A DNA stretch of 64,000 nucleotides from contig NZ_LHVH01000017.1 in NCBI RefSeq assembly GCF_001269885.1, positions 496,001 to 560,000 on the forward strand, written 5' to 3'. Made by a program: the position numbers and the translations under genes. Below the pieces are notes generated by a model. The model worked only from the letters and a program-made list of their open reading frames with translations. It did no database searches and was not told the origin of the DNA. Shown piece by piece: positions 45,428 to 54,211 of the stretch (positions are counted from its first letter, which is position 1; the number at the start of each line of letters is the position of its first letter). The stretch is from Pseudomonas kilonensis (GTDB lineage: Bacteria > Pseudomonadota > Gammaproteobacteria > Pseudomonadales > Pseudomonadaceae).

Positions 45428-48400
45428 TTATTTTGCCTTGGCGATCTCCGTTTCGAGGGCCCGCTCCAGTTCGCTCATGGCGCGGTCGAGGGCGTCGATG
45501 CAATCGCTGATTCGTCCAGGTGCCTGCGCCTGGTGACAAGCGCGCTCCAACGCCTCGCACCACTGGATCAGCGAGGTCGCCTGGACGATGCGGGCGACGC
45601 CTTTTATCTTGTGCGCTATTTCGGTCAGCGCTTGCCGGTTTGCGCCGCGGGCGACGTCGAGCAATTCCTGGCGGTCCGAGCGGCTGCTGCTGAGTAATTC
45701 AGCCAGCAGGCGCCGGTTGGACGAAGGGTCGCCGCCGGTCAACGCCTGCAAGCTTTGTACACTGAAAACGGTGGGGCGTCCGGCGGGTTTGACTGCTTTG
45801 ATCCATTGGCTCAAGGCGCTCAGGCTGATCGGCTTGAACAGGCAGTCATCCATTCCAGCGTCCTGGCAGCGTTGTTTTTCCTCCGGTTGTGCATTGGCGG
45901 TGAACCCCAGGAGGGTGCAAGGTGGCCGTTGCTGCTCGGACTCATCGCGACGAATCGATCGGGCCAGTTCGTAGCCGTTCATGATGGGCATGTTGCAATC
46001 GGCGATGACCAGATCGAAATGATTTTTTTGCCAGACCTCGAGCCCGTGGGCACCATCATGGGCGACCTGGTAGTGATGGCCCAGGTATTCCAATTGCTGC
46101 GACATCAGTAGGCGGTTGGCGGGATGATCGTCCACGATCAGGACGTTCAGGGTGGCCTGGGCCGTTTCGATGACCGGTTCAGGTGGCGGGCGAACCGGCG
46201 CCGTCGACAGGACGGTCAGTTGCAGGCAGACCTGGACCTGGGTGCCGCTGCCGGGTTGGCTGTTCATGTGCAGGTTGCCGCCCATCATCCGGCACAGGTT
46301 GCGACTGATCACCAGCCCCAACCCCGCACCGTTGCGGGCCATCCGGCTGGTGTTATCGACCTGGGCAAACGGCTCGAACAAACGTTGCAGGTCCGCCGGG
46401 CCAATACCGATGCCGCTGTCGTTGACCTCCAGATGCATTTGCAGAACGTCGTCCTGGTTGGTTGGAGACAGCCGGACCTTGACCACGACCTGGCCCTGCT
46501 CGGTAAATTTGAGGGCATTGCTGATCAGGTTCGACAGCACCTGTTTGAATCGCAACGGGTCCATCAACACGTCAGGGCTGCCCTCGGCGGCGTCGAACTG
46601 CAAGGACAGCGCCAGGTTTTTCTGCCGGGCCACGCCCTCGAATACCCGAATGACCGATTGCAGCAGGGTCCTGAGATCGACGCGTTCGGGGGCCAGGCTC
46701 AGGTGGCCGGATTCGATACGGGCGATGTCCAGGATATCGCCTATCAGTTCGAGCATGCCGGAGGCCGACTCGTACGCGACTTCGATGGTCGAACGGTCCA
46801 CGCGGCCCTTGTCGGCCTGTTTCAGCGCCAGCTCAAGCATGCCGATCACCGCGTTCATGGGGGTGCGGATTTCATGGCTCATGGTTGCCAGGAACGTGCT
46901 TTTGGCGCGGTTCGCGTCATCGGCTCGTTGCTTGGACGCGCGCAGTTCCTCGAACAGCTGGCGCCGCTCACTGATGTCGATCCAGCCGCCGATGATGCCT
47001 CGCACTTCGGCGGCGGAGTTTCGGTAGGGGAGGATCCAGTGATAGATCGTCAGTTGCCTGTCCCCGATGTGCAGGGGCCGATCGACGATCAGGGCGGTGC
47101 CTTCGGCCATGACACGCTGGTAGTCCGCCTGGTACTCCTGCGCTTCGAAGGCGTTGCTCATGGATCCTGGCATCTGGCTCTTGCCGATGACGTCTTCGCG
47201 TTTGATGTCGAACGTTTGCAGGTAGCTGTCGTTGCAGCTTTGCAGGATGCCGTTGCGATCCCTCACGTAGATGGGGTGGGGGGTGCCATTGAGCAGCGAA
47301 TGCATGAATTCGAGCTGATCATTGAGGGCCAGTTCCGCCCGTTGACGTTGCCTGATCTGGCGCTGCATGTAGGCGTTCCACGCCAGGGAAAACAGCAACA
47401 ACAGGCCAACGCCCGCGCCGATCTGCAGGAACAGGCGGTTGTAGGTACGCCAGGTGTGTTCCGAGGGCGAGACGTAACCGCGCCAGCGGTTGTTGATGAC
47501 GCCCAGTTCGTCGGGGTCGATGCTGGTCAGGGCCTTGTCGAGGATGGCGTTCAACTCGGTGGCGTTTTTTGCCGTGGCCAGCGCGAACATGGCCTGTTGG
47601 GTGCCCACCGTGCTGCTGATTTGCAACCTGTCGCGCCACGCATAGGAGGAGATGAAGTAGTTGGCCATCACCTGCGAGTTCACGCTGCCGTCGACCTGGC
47701 CGTGGACGAGCATTTCCACGGCGCGCAAGGGGCCGTCCGTTTCGATGATTTGGATGTTTGGGTATTGGCTGCGTAGCCATTCAATGACCGGATTGCCTTT
47801 GGCGATTGCCAGGCTGGCGTGGCCGAACTGATCGAGTGTCGTGGGCGTGTCGGACTGTTTGCGGGTCAGCAGGACGAACGAGCTGTCGACGTAGGGGCGG
47901 CTGAACTTCAACTGGAGTTGTCGTTCACTGCTGGGCAAAAGTGCGGCGATCATGTCGGCTTGATCGTTGAGGACCGCGGTAATCATCTCGCTGTCGTTCT
48001 GGCGGCGCTGGATGTCCAGGCGCAGGCCGGTGCGCAGCCGGATCAGTTCCAGCAGGTCGGCACTGATGCCGCGAAAGTCCCCATCCGCATCGAAGAAGGT
48101 GAAGGGCGCGGAGGTGTCGTTCACCACTACTCGGACCACCGGATGCCTGGCCAGCCAGCGTTGCTCGCGGTCGGTCAGTTGTATCCTGTGGTCCGTGAGA
48201 TACAGGTCGCTGCCTGCACTCCAGCGCTTGGAGATGGCGGCTTGCTCGGCAATGGAGACCTGGCTCAGCGTAGCGTTGATGACTTCCAACAAGCGGGTGT
48301 CGCTACGTCGTACGGCGAAACCGAACCCATGGGATTCGTGTTTGCCGAAGCTGGCCATGCGGATATTGCTCAAGTAGCCCTTGTTGATCATGTAGTGGGT

Positions 48401-49063
48401 GGAAAGGGTATCGCCGAGAAATACGTCGGCCTGACCGAAGGCGACGGCATTGATGGCGTTCTGGTAGGACGGGTAGGTGGTGATGAGTGCCTTGGGGTAG
48501 AGTTTTTCAATTTCCCGTAGCGGCAGGTAGTGATAGACCATGCTCAGCCGTAACCCTTCGAGATCGTCAGTCAGGGATCGGCTTTCATTCGTTCGGGTGA
48601 CGAGAACGGGTTGGTCCACTGCGTACGGCGTTGACAGCACAATATCGGGGTTGCGCGCCTCGAAGCCGTTGGCGGTGCCAAGCATATCGATTTGCCCATC
48701 CTTGAGTGCGGCCATGGCCGCCTCGCGGGAGTCGAAGCGCAGGACGCTCATGGGCAGGCCGGTGGCTTTGGCGATGATGTCGGCGTAATCGGCCGTCAGG
48801 CCTTCGTAGTCGCGTCCGCTGGTGGAGAGATCGAAGGGCGGGTAATCCGGCGCGGACGTTCCCAGGACCAGCGCTTGCCGATCCTGTAGCCAAGCGCGGT
48901 GAACGTCATCCAGCTTGATCTCGGTATGGGCCATGGACGAACGGCCCAGCAACGTATAGTGCTCGGGCGCATCCGGTGCCGCCATGAGCACTCCTGCATA
49001 TAACGCTGCGCTGATCAGCAGGAGACATTCGGTTATGCGTCTGAGCATCCTGTTTCTTCTCAC
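45428..49063 (-). CDS. BvgS/EvgS-like hybrid sensor kinase
   Basis: Unorthodox kinase of 1211 residues with a full phosphorelay. It has a signal peptide and two tandem periplasmic solute-binding (venus flytrap) domains (about 50-275 and 295-525), a membrane helix (about 548-568) and a PAS domain (about 590-705). HisKA (LATMSHEIRTPMNAVIG), HATPase (ISNALKFTEQGQ, GAGLGLVISR), a receiver (LIVDDHPANRLL, VIADCNMPIMNG) and an Hpt domain (IAHKIKGVARI) follow. This matches BvgS/EvgS. The GTG at 49063 overlaps the regulator's stop (GTGA); an ATG at 49048 is the alternative. The signal is unknown, and the family senses small acids or ions. Confidence 0.93.
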   Translation of the reverse strand: MRRNRMLRRITECLLLISAALYAGVLMAAPDAPEHYTLLGRSSMAHTEIKLDDVHRAWLQDRQALVLGTSAPDYPPFDLSTSGRDYEGLTADYADIIAKATGLPMSVLRFDSREAAMAALKDGQIDMLGTANGFEARNPDIVLSTPYAVDQPVLVTRTNESRSLTDDLEGLRLSMVYHYLPLREIEKLYPKALITTYPSYQNAINAVAFGQADVFLGDTLSTHYMINKGYLSNIRMASFGKHESHGFGFAVRRSDTRLLEVINATLSQVSIAEQAAISKRWSAGSDLYLTDHRIQLTDREQRWLARHPVVRVVVNDTSAPFTFFDADGDFRGISADLLELIRLRTGLRLDIQRRQNDSEMITAVLNDQADMIAALLPSSERQLQLKFSRPYVDSSFVLLTRKQSDTPTTLDQFGHASLAIAKGNPVIEWLRSQYPNIQIIETDGPLRAVEMLVHGQVDGSVNSQVMANYFISSYAWRDRLQISSTVGTQQAMFALATAKNATELNAILDKALTSIDPDELGVINNRWRGYVSPSEHTWRTYNRLFLQIGAGVGLLLLFSLAWNAYMQRQIRQRQRAELALNDQLEFMHSLLNGTPHPIYVRDRNGILQSCNDSYLQTFDIKREDVIGKSQMPGSMSNAFEAQEYQADYQRVMAEGTALIVDRPLHIGDRQLTIYHWILPYRNSAAEVRGIIGGWIDISERRQLFEELRASKQRADDANRAKSTFLATMSHEIRTPMNAVIGMLELALKQADKGRVDRSTIEVAYESASGMLELIGDILDIARIESGHLSLAPERVDLRTLLQSVIRVFEGVARQKNLALSLQFDAAEGSPDVLMDPLRFKQVLSNLISNALKFTEQGQVVVKVRLSPTNQDDVLQMHLEVNDSGIGIGPADLQRLFEPFAQVDNTSRMARNGAGLGLVISRNLCRMMGGNLHMNSQPGSGTQVQVCLQLTVLSTAPVRPPPEPVIETAQATLNVLIVDDHPANRLLMSQQLEYLGHHYQVAHDGAHGLEVWQKNHFDLVIADCNMPIMNGYELARSIRRDESEQQRPPCTLLGFTANAQPEEKQRCQDAGMDDCLFKPISLSALSQWIKAVKPAGRPTVFSVQSLQALTGGDPSSNRRLLAELLSSSRSDRQELLDVARGANRQALTEIAHKIKGVARIVQATSLIQWCEALERACHQAQAPGRISDCIDALDRAMSELERALETEIAKAK

Positions 49064-49686
49064 ACCAGCGCGTTGCGCTTCGCCATTTCAATCAGATCGA
49101 CCAGGGACTTGACCTTGAGCTTCTGCATCAGCCGCTTCTTATAAGTACTGACGGTTTTATTGCTTAGAAACATGCCTTTGGCTATTTCCTTGTTGGTACG
49201 GCCCTGGGCAAAAAGTTGCAGCACCATCAGTTCCCGATCATTGACACTTTTGAAAAGGTCCAGCTCGATACTGCGTGGGTCATCCGGGCGTACCGGATTC
49301 AGCGCCTGGCTGGGAAAGTAGTTGTAGCCGGACAATACCGCTTTGATTGCGCTGACAAGTTCGCTGAGGTCTTCCTGTTTACAAACGTAACCAGAGGCAC
49401 CGGACTGCATGCATCGAATGCCGAAGAGCGTCGGCGACTGGGCCGTGAGCACCAGCGTCTTGAGCGGAGTGGTCATGGCGTTGAAGCGCGAGAGGATTTC
49501 CAGCCCGTCGAGTTTGGGAATGCTGATGTCCAGGATAACCAGGTCTGGCATGCATTCGCGCACCATTTGCATCGCATCGACGCCGTTGTCAGTTTCTCCT
49601 ACGACCTTATAGCCCTCATGCTCCAGAAGCATGCGAACAGCGAGGCGGATGACCGGATGATCGTCGACAATGAAAACGGAGTTCAT
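49060..49686 (-). CDS. NarL/EvgA-type response regulator
   Basis: Receiver plus LuxR-type helix-turn-helix, 208 residues. The acidic pocket and acceptor are in VFIVDDHPVIR and LVILDISIPKLDG, with Thr/Lys switch residues in LVLTAQSP and YVCKQED. The DNA-binding part is NDRELMVLQLFAQGRTNKEIAKGMFLSNKTVSTYKKRLMQKL in pieces. It is translationally coupled (4-bp overlap) to the BvgS-like kinase, which is its cognate partner. Its targets are not identifiable in this window. Confidence 0.94.
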   Translation of the reverse strand: MNSVFIVDDHPVIRLAVRMLLEHEGYKVVGETDNGVDAMQMVRECMPDLVILDISIPKLDGLEILSRFNAMTTPLKTLVLTAQSPTLFGIRCMQSGASGYVCKQEDLSELVSAIKAVLSGYNYFPSQALNPVRPDDPRSIELDLFKSVNDRELMVLQLFAQGRTNKEIAKGMFLSNKTVSTYKKRLMQKLKVKSLVDLIEMAKRNALV

Positions 49687-50012
49687 GAATAAATTACCCT
49701 GCGAACTTGAATAAAGCGCGCACCTTAGCCCACTTACAACCAGGGCCGTACGAAGAGACGGGCATGCAACTTCAATTTCAGAAGTTTCCTACAAAAAAAG
49801 AGGCAAGATATTACGAGGTAATCGGTTTTTTAGTCGGTGGGCGACAATAAGAGGGGGATGTGTTGGCGGTGTGTGAAGGGATATTTCTTTGATAGTGTTG
49901 TTTGTGCAAACAAAAGAAACGTTTCAATCGAGGTTTGTGTAAACCATACAGTTGTTTATCTACTTCAAACTCCTTGTGGCGCAGCGCTACAAAATTCACA
50001 TTCACCGCCAAT
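49687..50012. other. A/T-rich intergenic region upstream of the regulator gene
   Basis: About 325 bp, clearly A/T-richer than its surroundings, holding the presumed promoter of the two-component operon. I see no convincing gene. A 109-codon minus-strand frame runs through it and the REP pair and is judged spurious. Confidence 0.5.
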
Positions 50013-50107
50013 CCCTGTGGGAGCGAGCTTGCTCGCGATGACGGTGGCACATCCTGCATTGATGCGCACAGATCCACCGCCATCGCGAGTAAGCTCGCTC
50101 CCACAGG
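50013..50107. repeat. REP doublet (REPIN-like)
   Basis: Facing cores GTGGGAGCGAGCTTGCTCG and CGAGTAAGCTCGCTCCCAC, with complementary flanks (ATGACGGTGG / CCACCGCCAT). It ends 39 bp before the dgt stop. Confidence 0.9.
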
Positions 50108-50145
50108 TTTTGTGCCAGGCGCAGCACTTCGTCGATCCACGCCTT

Positions 50146-51474
50146 TTATTGGCGCGTGCGGCCGGTCATCTCCTGGGCCATTTCGCTGGCGTAGCTGTCA
50201 GTCATCCCGGCGATGAAATCGATCATTCGCAGGAAAGCGCTATGCAAGGGGCCGTTGGGATCTGGCGCGTTGTTCCCCAGCAGGTCGAGAATGCGGCGAT
50301 TCTTGAACGAAGGCGTACGGCCTCCGTGCTGTTCGAGGGCGGCCCCGCAAAATCCGTTGAGCAGGATTTCCAGCGTGGTGTAGGCACCGATTTCATGCAG
50401 GGTCTTGCGCTTGTCCTGGAAAATTTTCCGGCGCGCCATGTCCTTGGCATTCAACACGCAGCGTTTTGCCGGGCCGTGCATATGCTCCACCAAATCCCCT
50501 GGCAATGTACCGGCAAGCAATGCTTCCTGCTGTTCGACAAAAGCCCGGGCGGCGGCGTTGGTCAGGTGTTCGATGGCTTTGCCCCGCAGGATCGCCAGTT
50601 TGCGTCGCCGCGAGTCCAGCGGCCCAAGCTGGCGGTAAGTGTCCGGAAGATCGTCGCCCACCAGGTCCAGGAGCAGCGATTCCACCTGGGGGTATTCCAG
50701 GAGATCCATCTCCACGCCGTCTTCCAGGTCGATCAGCGCGTAGCAGATGTCATCGGCGGCCTCCATCAGGTACACCAAGGGATGCCGCGCCCAGCGTTGA
50801 TCCTCGATCTGTGGCAAGCCGAGCTTGTGGGCAATCTGCTCCAACAGTGGCAGTTCGCTCTGGTAGCAACCGAACTTGTGCTTCTTGTAGCCCAGCGAGT
50901 CCGCGTGGCGGGCCGTCCAGGGGTATTTCAAATAGGTGCCGAGGGTGGCATAGGTCAGCCGCGTTCCGCCGTCGAACTGATGGTATTCAAGCTGGGTGAG
51001 AACGCGGAATCCTTGGGCGTTGCCTTCGAAGTTGAGGAAGTCGTTGCGCTCGGCTTCGCTCATTGCATCGAGCCAACCACGGCCGGCGGCCTGCTGGAAC
51101 CAATAGCGAATAGCATCCTCGCCGGAGTGACCGAACGGCGGGTTGCCAATGTCGTGGGCCAGGCAGGCCGATTGCACCACCATGCCCAGGTCGCTTGGCT
51201 CGCACCAGTCAGGCAGGGCATTGCGAATGGTTTCCCCCACGCGCATGCCCAGGGAACGGCCGACGCAGCTGACTTCCAGGGAATGGGTCAGGCGCGTGTG
51301 GATGTGGTCGTTGCTGGAGACCGGATGAACTTGCGTCTTGCGTCCGAGGCGGCGGAAGGCGCCGGAAAAGATGATGCGGTCGTGGTCCTTGTGGAAAGGA
51401 CTGCGGCCCAGCTCTTGCGGACTGTGCAGCGGTTTTCCGAGGCGTTCGCGAGTCAGCAGGGTATGCCAATCCAA
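50146..51474 (-). CDS. Deoxyguanosinetriphosphate triphosphohydrolase-like protein
   Basis: HD-domain dNTP triphosphohydrolase of 442 residues that would release triphosphate from dNTPs and help control nucleotide pools. The HD metal motif is split as usual: [32 protein letters not shown] and [37 protein letters not shown] near the N-terminus is diagnostic. The start is taken as TTG at 51474, with GGAG upstream, giving [16 protein letters not shown] longer start at 51537 has no better signal. It is monocistronic apart from possible read-through from the yqj genes. Confidence 0.9.
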   Translation of the reverse strand: MDWHTLLTRERLGKPLHSPQELGRSPFHKDHDRIIFSGAFRRLGRKTQVHPVSSNDHIHTRLTHSLEVSCVGRSLGMRVGETIRNALPDWCEPSDLGMVVQSACLAHDIGNPPFGHSGEDAIRYWFQQAAGRGWLDAMSEAERNDFLNFEGNAQGFRVLTQLEYHQFDGGTRLTYATLGTYLKYPWTARHADSLGYKKHKFGCYQSELPLLEQIAHKLGLPQIEDQRWARHPLVYLMEAADDICYALIDLEDGVEMDLLEYPQVESLLLDLVGDDLPDTYRQLGPLDSRRRKLAILRGKAIEHLTNAAARAFVEQQEALLAGTLPGDLVEHMHGPAKRCVLNAKDMARRKIFQDKRKTLHEIGAYTTLEILLNGFCGAALEQHGGRTPSFKNRRILDLLGNNAPDPNGPLHSAFLRMIDFIAGMTDSYASEMAQEMTGRTRQ

Positions 51475-51616
51475 GGCCGGTTGCTCCGTTTGATGATGTC
51501 GATGCCCTAGCTTCCCGGTTCGTGGGCTGCCCTGCAAGGCCTATAGACCGCACGGACCGGATACATAACCTTTTGTGGTGAGGGGATAAAACCCCTCACC
51601 ACAGGGTGCGGGTCCC

Positions 51617-51952
51617 TCAGGGTTTGCGCAGGTCTTTGGCCAGCTTGACCAACGGCAGCAATGTGGTTGCCAGGCGGATCAGGCCAGTCAAGCCACCGCC
51701 ACCACCATTGCGGGTCCGTTTGCCGGTGATGAAACCGAGCAGGGACACCGCCGCCACGCCCCACAGTGGCGCGTGCTTGATGCCGAAACCTTCGTGCCAG
51801 CTTTGCGTCAAGCCGCGCACCCGTTGCAAGGGCTGCAGCAACTGGCGCGTTTCCTGACGGATTTCCTGGCGATGCATTTCCATGCGCAGACGCACCAGCG
51901 CCTTGCGCATTTCCTGTCGGGTTCGGGCTTGAGGGATATCAGGCAGGCTCAT
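51617..51952 (-). CDS. YqjK-like small membrane protein
   Basis: Third gene of a yqjD-yqjE-yqjK-type operon, 111 residues. A basic helical N-terminus (RQEMRKALVRLRMEMHRQEIR in part) is followed by one hydrophobic helix around KHAPLWGVAAVSLLGFITG and a Gly-rich turn. A second hydrophobic helix, LTGLIRLATTLLPLVKLA, is near the end. The start ATG overlaps the stop of the preceding gene by 4 bp. The family's function is poorly defined, and E. coli relatives are stationary-phase inner-membrane proteins. Confidence 0.8.
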   Translation of the reverse strand: MSLPDIPQARTRQEMRKALVRLRMEMHRQEIRQETRQLLQPLQRVRGLTQSWHEGFGIKHAPLWGVAAVSLLGFITGKRTRNGGGGGLTGLIRLATTLLPLVKLAKDLRKP

Positions 51953-52341
51953 GGCAGCAGGCGCTCCCGGTCATTGGCCAGCTCTTCGAGGGTGGCGTTA
52001 AAAGGGGAGGACTCGTCATAGATCGCTGCCTTGAGCCGCAGACCGCAGAACAGCGCTGCCAGCAGGTAGAACAGGCACAGGCCGATAATGCCCGCCAGGC
52101 GATAGGTGTCCCATACCAGGATCAGTACCAGTGCCGAAAGCCCGACCAACAGCAGCAAGCCGAACACCAGCGCAAGGCCGGCGAACAGCAGGAGGCTGAC
52201 GGTGCGTGCCTTCTGTTCCTGCAACTCCATGCCGAACAATTCGACGTGGCTATGCAACAAGCCAAGGAACGCCGCGCCCAGGCGACGTGCTGTCGGTTGT
52301 GTGCCCGCTTCGGACGAGCCGGATTCGTCGATACCCATCAT
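51949..52341 (-). CDS. YqjE-like holin-family membrane protein
   Basis: A 130-residue protein with two adjacent membrane helices (VSLLLFAGLALVFGLLLLVG and LAGIIGLCLFYLLAALFCG) after an amphipathic N-terminal helix (LLHSHVELFGMELQEQKA). This matches the phage-holin-superfamily YqjE group. The start is the ATG at 52341 or 52338; the former overlaps the TAA of yqjD as TAATG. It lies between yqjD- and yqjK-like genes, in the same order as in enterobacteria. Confidence 0.86.
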   Translation of the reverse strand: MMGIDESGSSEAGTQPTARRLGAAFLGLLHSHVELFGMELQEQKARTVSLLLFAGLALVFGLLLLVGLSALVLILVWDTYRLAGIIGLCLFYLLAALFCGLRLKAAIYDESSPFNATLEELANDRERLLP

Positions 52342-52655
52342 TAGCGCCGTGTTGCCAGCAGGCCAATCAGAAAGCCAACGCCCGCGGCAATGCCCACGGA
52401 TTGCCAAGGGTTGGCCTGTACATATTCCTCGGTGGCGACCACCGCAGCCTGGCCGCGTTCGCGCATGGAATCTTCCGTAAGCTTGAGCGTTTCGCGGGCG
52501 CGCAGGAGGGTTTCGTGAATCTGACTGCGCAGTGCATCGGCTTGATCGCCTGCCAGCGTCGCGGTGTGATCAAGCAACCGTTCCGTGTCGCTGACCAGCG
52601 TCTGGAAATCTTCCATCAGGGTTTCTTGAGCAGTCTTTGCCTGGGTTCTGGCCAT
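52341..52655 (-). CDS. ElaB/YqjD/DUF883 family protein
   Basis: A 104-residue tail-anchored inner-membrane protein. The long N-terminal helix has heptads (TLMEDFQTLVSDTERLLDHT, LRSQIHETLLRARETLKL). EEYVQANPWQSVGIAAGVGFLIGLLATRR is the DUF883 glycine-zipper membrane anchor (in pieces). E. coli YqjD and ElaB bind ribosomes at the membrane in stationary phase. It is the first gene of the three-gene operon, with GGAG before the ATG at 52655. Confidence 0.9.
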   Translation of the reverse strand: MARTQAKTAQETLMEDFQTLVSDTERLLDHTATLAGDQADALRSQIHETLLRARETLKLTEDSMRERGQAAVVATEEYVQANPWQSVGIAAGVGFLIGLLATRR

Positions 52656-52830
52656 CGGTGAATCTCCGTAAGTGACGTCTGAAACGTTCGAGTATGAGCC
52701 TTGCTGGAAGGTTCAGTACAAGTGACTGGTACAACTTTTGCTCAGGCTTTTGCCATGTACTGGTGCGTCAGCCTGCGCCAGTGCGCTGAAGCTGGGCGAA
52801 AGCCCGAAAAACCTTAACCCAAATAATCAA

Positions 52831-52963
52831 AACCCGCGAAGCACCTCCAGGCGGGATTTCGTTTTGACCGTTCTTGCGCACCAAAGCGGTTCAGCGGGCT
52901 GCGTCCGGCCAATGAGTCGTTTCAACTTGGTGCGCTCGCAAGGCAAGCGAACCGATTTGGTGC
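52831..52963 (+). promoter_or_regulatory. Amt upstream region: hairpin and repeated GCACCA/TGGTGC words
   Basis: CCCGC/GCGGG hairpin at 52833-52855 followed by ATTTCGTTTT, possibly the end of another transcript or an attenuator. Further on, GCGCACCAA (52876-52884) faces TTGGTGCGC (52927-52935), and TTGGTGC recurs at 52957-52963. GCACCA/TGGTGC is the half-site of NtrC, fitting an ammonium transporter gene, but the spacing is not the usual one and no clear sigma-54 promoter is seen. Confidence 0.35.
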
Positions 52964-52994
52964 TTTTTTCAACTTTTTCAGGTCTGCCAATACC

Positions 52995-54203
52995 ATGGAA
53001 AATATGCAAAGTGCCGTGGACAGTCTGGTCCACAGCTCCAATACGCTGTTCATCCTGCTCGGCGCAGTCATGGTCCTGGCCATGCACGCCGGCTTTGCGT
53101 TTCTTGAAGTGGGAACGGTCCGGCAAAAGAACCAGGTCAATGCGCTGTCGAAAATCCTCAGCGATTTCGCGGTTTCGACCCTGGCCTATTTCTTTGTCGG
53201 TTATTGGATTTCCTACGGCGTGACCTTCCTGCAACCGGCGGCGGTGCTCAGTGCCGATCATGGCTACAGCCTGGTGAAGTTCTTCTTCCTGCTGACCTTT
53301 GCCGCCGCGATCCCGGCCATCATTTCCGGCGGTATTGCCGAACGTGCGCGGTTCGCCCCGCAGTTGTGCGCCACGGTGTTGATCGTGGCGTTTGTCTATC
53401 CGTTTTTCGAAGGCGTGGTCTGGAACGGCAATTTTGGCCTGCAGGCGTGGCTGCAAGCCCGGTTCGGCGCCAGTTTCCATGACTTCGCCGGCTCCGTGGT
53501 GGTACATGCCATGGGCGGCTGGCTGGCGCTGGCTGCCGTGCTCTTGCTCGGCCCGCGTAACGGCCGCTACCGGGACGGTCGCCTGGTGGCGTTCGCGCCT
53601 TCGAGCATTCCATTCCTGGCCCTGGGGTCGTGGATCCTGATTGTCGGCTGGTTCGGTTTCAACGTGATGAGTGCCCAGACCTTGCCCGGGGTGAGCGGGC
53701 TGGTGGCGGTCAATTCGTTGATGGCCATGGTGGGCGGTACCGTGGCGGCATTGATTGTCGGACGCAATGACCCGGGTTTCCTGCACAACGGCCCGCTGGC
53801 CGGTTTGGTGGCTGTCTGTGCCGGTTCCGACCTGATGCACCCGGTCGGTGCGCTGGCCACCGGTGCCATTGCCGGAGCCTTGTTTGTCTGGTGCTTCACG
53901 GCGGCCCAGGGCAAGTGGAAGATCGACGATGTGCTCGGCGTCTGGCCGTTGCACGGGCTGTGCGGGGTCTGGGGCGGCATTGCCTGTGGCGTCTTTGGCC
54001 AGAGTGCCCTGGGCGGCCTGGGTGGGGTCAGCCTGATCAGCCAGTTGATTGGCACGGCACTGGGTGTTGTCGTCGCCCTGGCCGGCGGGTTTTCGGTCTA
54101 TGGCGTGATCAACGCCGTGCTGGGGCTGCGCCTGACCCAGGAAGAAGAGTATTACGGCGCCGACCTGTCGATTCACAAGATCGGCGCGGTCAGCCAGGAC
54201 TGA
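52995..54203 (+). CDS. Ammonium transporter (Amt family)
   Basis: Channel-like ammonium transporter of 402 residues with eleven predicted helices. The first helix region LFILLGAVMVLAMHAGFAFLEVG and FAGSVVVHAMGGWLALAAVLLLGPR (with the first pore His) are family signatures. The second pore His is in WPLHGLCGVWGGIACGVFG. No glnK gene is adjacent, unlike the usual glnK-amtB pair, so it may be a secondary Amt. Codons close to the ATG have only a weak ribosome site (CAGG). It converges on the Kef-type gene with an 8-bp gap. Confidence 0.94.
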   Translation: MENMQSAVDSLVHSSNTLFILLGAVMVLAMHAGFAFLEVGTVRQKNQVNALSKILSDFAVSTLAYFFVGYWISYGVTFLQPAAVLSADHGYSLVKFFFLLTFAAAIPAIISGGIAERARFAPQLCATVLIVAFVYPFFEGVVWNGNFGLQAWLQARFGASFHDFAGSVVVHAMGGWLALAAVLLLGPRNGRYRDGRLVAFAPSSIPFLALGSWILIVGWFGFNVMSAQTLPGVSGLVAVNSLMAMVGGTVAALIVGRNDPGFLHNGPLAGLVAVCAGSDLMHPVGALATGAIAGALFVWCFTAAQGKWKIDDVLGVWPLHGLCGVWGGIACGVFGQSALGGLGGVSLISQLIGTALGVVVALAGGFSVYGVINAVLGLRLTQEEEYYGADLSIHKIGAVSQD

Positions 54204-54211
54204 GCGTTGCA

